Shown piece by piece: positions 1 through 5,924 of a stretch of DNA of 6,894 bases. The notes under the pieces were generated by a model that made no database searches, was not told where the DNA came from, and was given only the letters and a program-made list of their open reading frames with translations. How positions within the stretch are numbered: position 1 is the first letter of the stretch; each line of letters begins with the position of its first letter. This DNA is from Nitriliruptoraceae bacterium (GTDB lineage: Bacteria; Actinomycetota; Nitriliruptoria; Nitriliruptorales; Nitriliruptoraceae): contig SKNK01000058.1 in assembly GCA_007120565.1 (NCBI GenBank), positions 1-6,894 on the forward strand, given 5' to 3'. The translations under genes were made by a program, and so were the position numbers.

Positions 1-354
1 AGCGTCGACGGCGGGATGAGCGACAACATCCGCCCCGCGCTGTACGAGGCCGAGCACGAGGTCGCGCTCGTCAACCGGACGAGCGACGCCGAGCAGCGCG
101 CGGTCACGGTGGTCGGCAAGCACTGCGAGTCCGGTGACCTGGTGCGTGAACACGCCCCGCTACCCGGCGACCTGGCCGTCGGCGATCTGCTGGCCGTCGC
201 AGCCACGGGGGCCTACACCGCGTCGATGGCGTCGAACTACAACCGGCTCCCACGTCCCGCAGCTGTGCTGGTCAAGGACGGTCAGGTCCGGCCGCTGCAG
301 CGACGCGAGACCCTCGACGACCTCGTCGCGCGCGACCTGCCCCTGACCCCCTGA
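1..354 (+). CDS. lysA: diaminopimelate decarboxylase, C-terminal part (5' end outside window)
   Basis: This is the end of a PLP-dependent, fold-III decarboxylase that converts meso-diaminopimelate to L-lysine plus CO2 in the cytoplasm, the last step of lysine synthesis. The frame is open from base 1 and ends at TGA 352-354, giving 117 codons; the ATG at 16-18 is an internal methionine, because the upstream codons read SVDGGMSDN, a family signature. Counting from the first codon, HCESGD (41-46) is the conserved segment whose Cys and Glu belong to the active site shared across the dimer. GAYTASMASNYN (70-81) contains the tyrosine near the cofactor and substrate. PRPAAVLV follows, as usual near the C-terminus. 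The N-terminal PLP-lysine barrel lies outside the window. In many actinomycetes lysA is followed by threonine-pathway genes such as hom; here a GNAT gene follows 15 bp later. Recognition by motifs is strong. Confidence 0.95.
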   Translation, partial: SVDGGMSDNIRPALYEAEHEVALVNRTSDAEQRAVTVVGKHCESGDLVREHAPLPGDLAVGDLLAVAATGAYTASMASNYNRLPRPAAVLVKDGQVRPLQRRETLDDLVARDLPLTP

Positions 355-369
355 CGTGGAACGGTTGAC

Positions 370-1272
370 GTGAACGACGCGACACCTCCGAGTTCGCGAG
401 CCAACGTCGAGAGGATCGACGACCGGCTCGGCCTGGCGGTCTGCCGGGTCGGGTTGTCCGGCCGCACCCTGGTGACCTACGCCCGGGATCATGTGTCGGT
501 GCGTACCCCATCCAAACCCGACGCCATGGACGCGAACACCATCGACCTCGAGGCCACGCCAGTGCCCGAGGACCTCGAGGGCTGGGTCGAACGGTTCGGG
601 GAGACGGTGGGCATCCTCGGCGCTCGGCACGTCCAGTTGCGGTGGGAGTCGGGGGTCTCGGAGGACACCTCTTCGCAGGTGCCCGAACTCGATCCCTACC
701 TGGCCGCGAGTGCCGGTGCGTTGGGGATGCGCGTGCTGCCGAGGATGGTGCTGCTCCTCGACGAACTCGACGAGCCGCCGCGCGCGATGGGGGACATGGT
801 CCCTGTCGCGCCGCCTGCCGGGGTCCCCGGTGGGGCGGTCGATCGACGCTGGCACGGCGCGCGGGTGCTCTACCGCTACATGGAGGGGGAGGACCCCGAC
901 GCCTGGCGCGAGGTCGACGAGTCGATGATCGCCTGGAACCTGGAGGTCCAACGAGAGATGGCCCTCGGGGAGCGGTGCCAGGTGTGGCTGACCATGCGGC
1001 ACGGCGGGCCGGTCGCGCGCCTGCACGTCGTGCACGATCAGCAGGGGCTCGCCGCGGTCGAGGACGTTGTGACGCATCCGGTCGTACGCCGGAGTGGGAT
1101 CGCGGCGGCCCTGACCTACCAGGCGGTGCGCACCCACCTCGCCGCCCATGGCGAGTCACGGGTCGGGATCGTGGTCGAACCGGGGTCGGCCGGGGACCGA
1201 CTGGCGCGGCGGCTGGGGTTCGCCCCCCACGCGGTCGTGTGGACCGCCCTGCGCGGAGCAGGCTCGGCCTGA
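370..1272 (+). CDS. GNAT-family N-acetyltransferase (GNAT1), substrate unknown
   Basis: This 300-residue protein probably transfers an acetyl group from acetyl-CoA to an unidentified amine. The visible evidence is in its C-terminal third: a beta strand VEDVVTHP (230-237) is followed by RRSGIA (240-245), a good match to the GNAT acetyl-CoA pyrophosphate-binding motif (Q/R)xxGx(G/A). A helix and then LARRLGFAPHAVVWTA follow, which resembles the usual GNAT ending. The N-terminal half (about 1-150) has no motif I recognise with certainty. Its WVERFGETVGILGARHVQLRW stretch looks like the degenerate first half of two-domain GNAT proteins, which is an inference. The GTG at 370 is the first possible start, because the lysA stop codon (352-354) lies in the same frame and no other start codon lies between. 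Ribosome binding is weak, with only GGA at 358-360. The 15-bp gap suggests transcription together with lysA. No signal peptide or membrane segment is seen. Confidence 0.82.
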   Translation: MNDATPPSSRANVERIDDRLGLAVCRVGLSGRTLVTYARDHVSVRTPSKPDAMDANTIDLEATPVPEDLEGWVERFGETVGILGARHVQLRWESGVSEDTSSQVPELDPYLAASAGALGMRVLPRMVLLLDELDEPPRAMGDMVPVAPPAGVPGGAVDRRWHGARVLYRYMEGEDPDAWREVDESMIAWNLEVQREMALGERCQVWLTMRHGGPVARLHVVHDQQGLAAVEDVVTHPVVRRSGIAAALTYQAVRTHLAAHGESRVGIVVEPGSAGDRLARRLGFAPHAVVWTALRGAGSA

Positions 1273-1278
1273 TCGCTG

Positions 1279-1320
1279 GTGGGTGGTTCGGCCCTCTCGA
1301 CCCGGCAGGGATCGACCCAC
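1279..1320 (+). terminator. possible hairpin after GNAT1
   Basis: GTGGGT at 1279-1284 pairs with ACCCAC at 1315-1320, and inside it CCCT (1292-1295) can pair with AGGG (1307-1310). It starts 6 bp after the GNAT1 stop and ends 32 bp before the LAL1 TAGGTT box, so it would be in the right place to end the lysA-GNAT1 transcript. There is no T-run after it and the arms are short with a long loop, so it could be chance in GC-rich DNA. Confidence 0.25.
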
Positions 1321-1352
1321 GCGACGCACTACCCCAGCAGCACGGCTCGGAC

Positions 1353-1364
1353 TAGGTTCGCAGG
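1353..1364 (+). promoter_or_regulatory. probable -10 box of a leaderless promoter for LAL1
   Basis: TAGGTT at 1353-1358 fits the actinobacterial TANNNT -10 pattern. It is followed by exactly 6 nt and then the GTG start codon at 1365, so a transcript starting at the usual distance would begin at or next to the start codon. The 6 nt contain no proper Shine-Dalgarno at a usable spacing. I see no convincing -35 element upstream. The same hexamer at the same distance precedes LAL2, which is the main support. Confidence 0.55.
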
Positions 1365-2523
1365 GTGGAACTGCTGGAACGGGACGAGCCGTTGGCGGCT
1401 CTTGGGGGCTGGTTGGGGGAGGCCGGCGCCGGGGCCGGCCGCATGGTGCTGCTATGCGGCGAGGCGGGGATCGGCAAGACCTCGCTGGTCCGGGAGTTCT
1501 GTGACCGCCATCGTGATGAGGCGCGTGTGTGGTGGGGGGCGTGTGATGCGTTGACCACGCCGCGTCCTCTGGGGCCGTTGTACGACATCGCACGGGCGGC
1601 GCGCGGCGAGTTGGCGGCGTTGATGGCTTCCGATGCCTCGCGGCACGAGCGGTTCGCGGGGTTCCTGGAGGCGTTGGTGTGGCCGTTGCAGCCGACGGTT
1701 GCGGTGTTCGAGGATGTGCACTGGGCGGATGATGCGACCCGGGATCTGCTCGTGTACCTCGCCCGGCGGGTGGCCGAGTTGAACGCGATGGTGGTGGTGA
1801 CCTACCGGGACGACGAGGTGGGCGGGGACCACCCGTTGCGGCAGGTGTTGGGGCACGTGGCGACGTTGCCGGCGGTGGAGCGGCTGGGTCTGGGTCCGTT
1901 GTCCGAGGCGGCCGTCAGGCAGCTCGCGGGGGACCGGTGCGTCGATGGCCGTCAGGTGTACCGGGTGACCGGGGGTAACCCCTTCTTCGTGTCCGAGGTG
2001 CTGGCTGCTGGGGTGGGGGCGGTGCCTGCGACCGTGAGTGATGCGGTATTGGCCCGTCTGCGAGAGGTGCGGGTTGCTGCGCGTCAGGTTGCCGAGGCCG
2101 TGTCTGTCGTTCCGGATCGGGTGGAGTTGGAGCTTGTCGCTGCGGTGTCGGGACAGGCAGCGGACGCGGTGGACGAGTGCGTCGAGGCTGGGCTGCTCGT
2201 GGTCGCGGGCCGAGCGGTGTGTTTCCGGCACGAGCTGGCGCGGTTGGCGGTGGAGACCTCGGTCTCCGAACTGCGGCGGGCGGGGTTGCATGGCGAGGTG
2301 TTGGGCTGGTTGCGAGAACGCACCGGGGTGGATCCGGCACGGTTGGCGTACCACGCGGAGAAGGCTGGGGACGTCGAGGCAGTGCTGGAGTACGCGCCGG
2401 TCGCGGCGGAGCAGGCGGCCAGGTTGGGTGCGCACCGGGAAGCGGCCGACCACTACGAGCGGGCGTTGCAACACGCACACCTTCTCGACCCGCCAGACCA
2501 CGCCGACCTACTCGAACGCTACG
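1365..2523 (+). repeat. paralogous block A, copy 1 (ATPase half of LAL1)
   Basis: This 1159-bp block aligns with 4766-5924 without a single insertion or deletion. By hand count about 58 of 386-387 residues differ, so protein identity is roughly 85%. It contains perfect runs such as 36 bp at 1556-1591 and 41 bp at 2340-2380. Similarity drops sharply after CTCGAACGCTACG, which ends at 2523. Confidence 0.9.
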
Positions 2524-3959
2524 TGATGGAGTGCCAGTCGATCGGCCGGGTCGAGGCTGCCTACTCCGCCACCGGCCGAGCTCTGGAGTTGCTCGATGGG
2601 CTTGAGGACGTGGAAGCCGTTGCGCGCATGACCGTCAGACGGGCCTCGATCGCCTGGAACCTGGCACGCCAGGACGAGGTTCGCCGTCTGAGCGCGTCGG
2701 CACTCGCGCTGCTGGAGTCGCGACCTCCTGGAGCGGCGCACGCCCACGTGTACGGTGCGATCGCGGTGCTCCGCATGCTCGCTCGGGACATCCCGGGCGC
2801 GATCGAGTTGGGGACGCAGGCGGGCGAGCTTGCCGAGCGCTGGGATGACCCGAGTGCCCAGGCGACGGCCCTCGGGGCGGTCGGTGCGGCGCAGTGGTTC
2901 GTCACCCCGGACGAGGCAGAGCCTACGTTGCTGTGCGCGCTGGAGATCGCGCAACGGGCGAGTCAGGATCGCCTGGTTGCCGGGATCCTCGGCAACCTGG
3001 GGTCGGGAGCTGGTGAGGTTCGTCGGTACGCGACAGCCGATCGGTGGTTGGCAGAGTCTGTCGCGTGGTGCGAGTCTCGTGACCTCGATCACAACGCTGG
3101 TTACGCTCTCGCCTGGTCGGCGCGTTCCGTGTTCGAACAGGGACGCTGGGAGGAGACAACCGAACTGCTCCATCGGTCCGCGCGAGCATCGACCGAGGAT
3201 CGTCCCACCCGGATCGTGCTGCTGACCGTTCAAGGCCGACTGCGGTCCCGTCGTGGCGACCCGGATCCGACCGAGCCGCTCCACGAGGCCTGGGAGCTGG
3301 CGGAGGCCACCGGCGATCTCCAGCGGCTGTGGCCCGCGGCTGCGGGCCGTGTGGAGGCGGCATGGCTCTCTGGCGACTCGGAGGCGATCCCCGCCCTGAT
3401 CGGCGAGACTTTCGAGCTTGCGGTCCGGCTCGATCAGGCGTGGGCGATCGGGGAGTTGGGGTTCTGGTTGTGGCGGGCGGGGGTGGTGGATGGGCCGCCG
3501 GAGGGGGCGGCGGCGCCGTTCGCGTTGCAGATGTCGGGGGACTGGCGTGGGGCGGCTGCGGCGTGGGAGGAGATCGGGTGTCCGTACGAGGTGGCGGTGG
3601 CGTTGGCTGATGGTGACGATCCGCAGGAGTTGAAGCGGGCGCTCACGATCTTGGGTGGGTTGGGGGCGGTGCCGATGGCGGATCGGGTGGCGGCGAAGCT
3701 GCGGGAGCTTGGGGTGCACGATCTGCCTCGGCGTCCGTCGGCTGCGACGGTTGCGAACCCGGCGGGGTTGACGGGTAGGCAGTTGGAGGTGTTGGGGCAG
3801 TTGGTGGCTGGGCGGACCAACGTGGAGATCGCGGCGGTGTTACATATCTCGCCCAAGACGGTGGGGCATCACGTGTCGGCGATCTTGGACAAGCTCGGGG
3901 TGGACGACCGCCACGAGGCCGCCCGCATCGCCCACGAGCAGGGACTCCTCCAGCGATGA
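1365..3959 (+). CDS. LuxR-family transcriptional regulator with AAA-type ATPase domain (LAL1)
   Basis: This is a complete 864-residue cytoplasmic regulator of the LAL type (large ATP-binding LuxR), within the family's usual size of roughly 850-1000. Known family members bind ATP and an inducer and then activate transcription. Domains in order: Walker A GEAGIGKT (32-39); Walker B AVFED (113-117) followed by HWADD; TYRDDE (146-151), probably the sensor strand; GGNPFF (203-208), typical of LAL ATPases; a long helical, TPR-like region (about 330-790); and a GerE/LuxR HTH (802-864) with LTGRQLEVL, EIAAVLHISPKTV as the turn and recognition helix, and HHVSAILDKLG. A glycine (834) sits after KTV where many relatives have a charged residue. 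The GTG start is supported by alignment with LAL2 and by the TAGGTT box 6 nt upstream. The gene stands alone and converges with GNAT2. Leucine codon use changes along the gene: TTG is frequent at both ends and rare in the middle. The inducer and target genes cannot be told from the sequence. Confidence 0.93.
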   Translation: MELLERDEPLAALGGWLGEAGAGAGRMVLLCGEAGIGKTSLVREFCDRHRDEARVWWGACDALTTPRPLGPLYDIARAARGELAALMASDASRHERFAGFLEALVWPLQPTVAVFEDVHWADDATRDLLVYLARRVAELNAMVVVTYRDDEVGGDHPLRQVLGHVATLPAVERLGLGPLSEAAVRQLAGDRCVDGRQVYRVTGGNPFFVSEVLAAGVGAVPATVSDAVLARLREVRVAARQVAEAVSVVPDRVELELVAAVSGQAADAVDECVEAGLLVVAGRAVCFRHELARLAVETSVSELRRAGLHGEVLGWLRERTGVDPARLAYHAEKAGDVEAVLEYAPVAAEQAARLGAHREAADHYERALQHAHLLDPPDHADLLERYVMECQSIGRVEAAYSATGRALELLDGLEDVEAVARMTVRRASIAWNLARQDEVRRLSASALALLESRPPGAAHAHVYGAIAVLRMLARDIPGAIELGTQAGELAERWDDPSAQATALGAVGAAQWFVTPDEAEPTLLCALEIAQRASQDRLVAGILGNLGSGAGEVRRYATADRWLAESVAWCESRDLDHNAGYALAWSARSVFEQGRWEETTELLHRSARASTEDRPTRIVLLTVQGRLRSRRGDPDPTEPLHEAWELAEATGDLQRLWPAAAGRVEAAWLSGDSEAIPALIGETFELAVRLDQAWAIGELGFWLWRAGVVDGPPEGAAAPFALQMSGDWRGAAAAWEEIGCPYEVAVALADGDDPQELKRALTILGGLGAVPMADRVAAKLRELGVHDLPRRPSAATVANPAGLTGRQLEVLGQLVAGRTNVEIAAVLHISPKTVGHHVSAILDKLGVDDRHEAARIAHEQGLLQR
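3431..3485 (+). repeat. perfect 55-bp repeat, copy 1 (start of conserved block B)
   Basis: This stretch is identical base for base to 6826-6880 in LAL2. It encodes DQAWAIGELGFWLWRAGV, at residue 690 of LAL1 and 688 of LAL2. The coding sequence just upstream is clearly diverged between the genes, so this looks like the left edge of a second conserved block. The rest of that block in LAL2 lies outside the window. Confidence 0.9.
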
Positions 3960-3971
3960 GCCTGCTCGCGA

Positions 3972-4709
3972 TCAGCGGTGGATCATCCAGACGTTGGGCT
4001 CCCAGTAGCGGCCCGTTCCCGCATCGTGGTCGATGTCCACGGGGGCGAGTCCGTGGGGGAAGACGTAGCTGCCGGACTCCGGGAACACGAGGCCGGTCCA
4101 GCCTTCCCAGTCGGCAACCGAGCCGGTGATCCGCAGGGAGCGTGGGATCGTGAGGCCGACCCGGGCACCGAGGCTCTCGTGCACCCGCATCCAGGGGTCG
4201 AAGAGCCGTCCATCGTCCCACCGCCACGTCACGTACCGCTCGATCGGCGTGATCGGGTAGCGCTCCTTCCATGAGGGGCGCACGGGGGCGATGAGGTGCG
4301 TGAGTTCATGCCGATCCGCGATCGTGCCCATCGCCTGGAGCAGAGCGCGTGCTAGACCACGGCCCTGGGATCGCGGCGGTACCTCTGCGGCCACAGCGCA
4401 CAGGGTGTTGGCGCCGCCGCCCGCATCGAGTCGATCGAACGCGTTCCCGAGGGTGTCATCGAGTCCGCTACCCAACGTGTCGTCATCACCGTCCCACCAA
4501 CAGGGGACCGTGTGGCCCTCCGCGAGGACCTGGTCACTCTCACCGTCAACCAGGACGAACTGGAAGCCCGGTAGCTCATCGTAGAGGCGCTGCCACACGA
4601 GGGTCGTGACGTCGCCGTGGAGGTTGTACTCGGGCCAGACCTCCTCGTCGGGGATGCCTTCGTCGGCGAGCTCAGGCCGCTCCGCGATGGTCACGATCCG
4701 TGTCGTCAT
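3972..4709 (-). CDS. GNAT-family N-acetyltransferase (GNAT2), substrate unknown
   Basis: This 245-residue cytoplasmic protein probably acetylates an unidentified substrate using acetyl-CoA. The key evidence is the strand TLCAVAAEV (102-110) followed by PRSQGRGLARALL (112-124), a textbook GNAT acetyl-CoA site (RxxGxGxA). A helix IADRHELTHL and the strand IAPVRPSW come next. The segment YPITPIERYVTW (151-162) and a tryptophan-rich C-terminus probably shape a substrate pocket; they are unlike GNAT1, so the two are not close paralogues. The ATG at 4709 is chosen because AGGGG lies 5 nt upstream. The frame extends to 4952, but the extra residues are low-complexity and overlap LAL2 antisense. An ATG six codons further upstream (4727) lacks a ribosome site. 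The gene converges on LAL1 with 12 bp between stops and is divergent from LAL2 with 56 bp between starts, so it may be controlled by the neighbouring regulator; that is an inference from position. Confidence 0.88.
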   Translation of the reverse strand: MTTRIVTIAERPELADEGIPDEEVWPEYNLHGDVTTLVWQRLYDELPGFQFVLVDGESDQVLAEGHTVPCWWDGDDDTLGSGLDDTLGNAFDRLDAGGGANTLCAVAAEVPPRSQGRGLARALLQAMGTIADRHELTHLIAPVRPSWKERYPITPIERYVTWRWDDGRLFDPWMRVHESLGARVGLTIPRSLRITGSVADWEGWTGLVFPESGSYVFPHGLAPVDIDHDAGTGRYWEPNVWMIHR

Positions 4710-4714
4710 GTCGG

Positions 4715-4719
4715 CCCCT
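4715..4719 (-). promoter_or_regulatory. ribosome binding site of GNAT2
   Basis: Read on the minus strand, AGGGG lies 5 nt before the ATG at 4709. It decides the start: neither the ATG at 4727 nor the upstream end of the open frame has a comparable site. It also contrasts with the two LAL genes, which have none. Confidence 0.7.
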
Positions 4720-4727
4720 GGTCGCAT

Positions 4728-4749
4728 CCACGACAACGTGGTGCCCACG
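4728..4749. promoter_or_regulatory. candidate operator: three CCACG/CGTGG half-sites
   Basis: CCACG (4728-4732), CGTGG (4737-4741) and CCACG (4745-4749) alternate in orientation with spacers of 4 and 3 nt, making two overlapping perfect inverted repeats that share the central arm. They sit between the divergent starts of GNAT2 and LAL2, just upstream of the LAL2 TAGGTT box, where a regulator could affect both genes. LuxR-type HTH proteins commonly bind inverted repeats, so LAL1 or LAL2 is a natural candidate, but nothing in the sequence shows which protein binds. Confidence 0.4.
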
Positions 4750-4765
4750 AGAGTAGGTTCATGGC
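4730..4765 (+). promoter_or_regulatory. probable leaderless promoter of LAL2
   Basis: TAGGTT at 4754-4759 is followed by 6 nt and the GTG start at 4766, the same arrangement as at LAL1. ACGACA at 4730-4735, 18 nt upstream, matches four of six bases of TTGACA and could serve as a -35 element; it overlaps the first inverted repeat of the candidate operator. There is no purine-rich ribosome site before the GTG. Confidence 0.55.
4750..4755 (-). promoter_or_regulatory. possible -10 box of GNAT2
   Basis: Read on the minus strand this is TACTCT, a TANNNT match about 40 nt before the GNAT2 ATG. It shares its TA step with the LAL2 -10 box on the other strand, so the two promoters would overlap. No -35 element is visible and the motif is short, so the call is weak. 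Confidence 0.25.
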
Positions 4766-5924
4766 GTGGAGATCGTGGAGCGTGAGGGATCCCTAGCCGC
4801 CCTCGGGGCGTGGTTGGGGGAGGCCGGAACCAGCGCCGGCCGGTTCGTGTTGGTGGCGGGCGAGGCGGGGATCGGCAAGACCTCCCTGGTTCGAACCTTC
4901 TGCGAAGAGCATGCCGACCAGGCGCGAGTGTGGTGGGGGGCATGTGACGCATTGAGCACGCCGCGTCCTCTGGGGCCGTTGTACGACATCGCTCGTGTGG
5001 CGCGGGGGGAGTTGGCGGCGCTGATGGCCTCCGATGCGACGCGCCACGAGCGGTTCTCGGGGTTCTTGGAGGCGTTGGCGTGGCCGTTGCAACCGACGAT
5101 CGCGGTGTTCGAGGATGTGCACTGGGCGGATGACGCGACCCGGGATCTGTTGGTGTTCGTGGCCCGGCGGGTGGCCGAGGCCAACGCGCTGGTCGTTGCG
5201 ACCTACCGCGACGACGAGGTAGGTGGCGATCATCCGTTGCGGCAGGTGTTGGGGAGCCTGGCGACGTTGCCGGCGGTGGAGCGGCTGCGTCTGGATCCGT
5301 TGTCCGAGGCGGCGGTCAGGCAGCTCGCGGGGGACCGGGCCGTCGATGGCCCTCAGGTGTACCGGGTGACGGGGGGCAACCCCTTCTTCGTCACCGAGGT
5401 GCTGGCGGTCGGGGCTGGGCAGGTTCCGGAGACCGTCAGCGATGCGGTGTTGGCCCGTCTGCGGGGGGTGTCGGTTGCTGCGCGTCGGGCCGCCGAGGTG
5501 GTGTCTGTCGTGCCGGATCGGGCGGAGGTGGAACTCGTCGCCGCGGTGGCGGGACGGGCAGCGGAGGTGGTGGACGAGTGTGTCGAGGCTGGGCTGCTCG
5601 CGGTCGCGGGCCGAGCGGTGTGTTTCCGGCACGAGTTGGCGCGGTTGGCGGTGGAGGCGTCGATCCCCGAGCTGGGTCGGGCGGGGTTGCATGGCCAGGT
5701 TCTGGGCTGGTTGCGGGAACGCACGGGGGTGGATCCGGTCCGGTTGGCGTACCACGCGGAGAAGGCTGGGGACGTCGAGGCGGTACTGGAGTACGCGCCG
5801 GTCGCGGCGGAGCAGGCGGCCCGGTTGGGGGCCCACCGGGAAGCGGCCGCCCACTACGAGCGGGCGTTGCAACACGCCCACCTTCTCGACCCGACAGACC
5901 ACGCTGACCTACTCGAACGCTACG
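4766..5924 (+). repeat. paralogous block A, copy 2 (ATPase half of LAL2)
   Basis: This is the partner of 1365-2523, with equal length (1159 bp) and no gaps. Upstream, similarity reaches only about 15 bp, through the TAGGTT box. Downstream it stops abruptly after CTCGAACGCTACG. The copies lie about 3.4 kb apart in the same direction and could support recombination. Confidence 0.9.

Noticed and set aside
160..1149. Long open frame on the minus strand (329 codons) opposite lysA and GNAT1
   Set aside because: It lies antisense to two well-supported genes. The product is rich in Arg, Pro and His with no domain, as expected for the complementary frame of GC-rich coding DNA.
642..1355. Alternative plus-strand frame across GNAT1 (237 codons)
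   Set aside because: It overlaps GNAT1 in another frame, is Gly/Arg/Ala-rich without motifs, and runs past the GNAT1 stop only by chance.
1452..2501. Minus-strand open frame (349 codons) with a similar counterpart at 4793-5902
   Set aside because: The two look alike only because they are the same antisense frame of the duplicated LAL ATPase block. Similarity between them is inherited from the sense genes and is not evidence of coding.
2508..3719. Minus-strand open frame of 403 codons opposite the LAL1 middle
   Set aside because: It is fully antisense to LAL1, has low-complexity composition and no recognisable motif or ribosome site.
3940..3985. Hairpin between LAL1 and GNAT2 acting as a bidirectional terminator
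   Set aside because: Only a 4-bp GAGC/GCTC stem with a 2-nt loop can be drawn, the extension has mismatches, and no T-run follows on either strand.
4710..4952. N-terminal extension of GNAT2 to 4952
   Set aside because: The extra 81 residues are mostly Arg/Pro low-complexity, overlap LAL2 antisense, and a good ribosome site places the start at 4709.
1365..5924. Tandem copies as part of a transposon or composite mobile element
   Set aside because: I found no transposase, terminal inverted repeats or target-site duplication. The repeats are coding blocks of two regulators.
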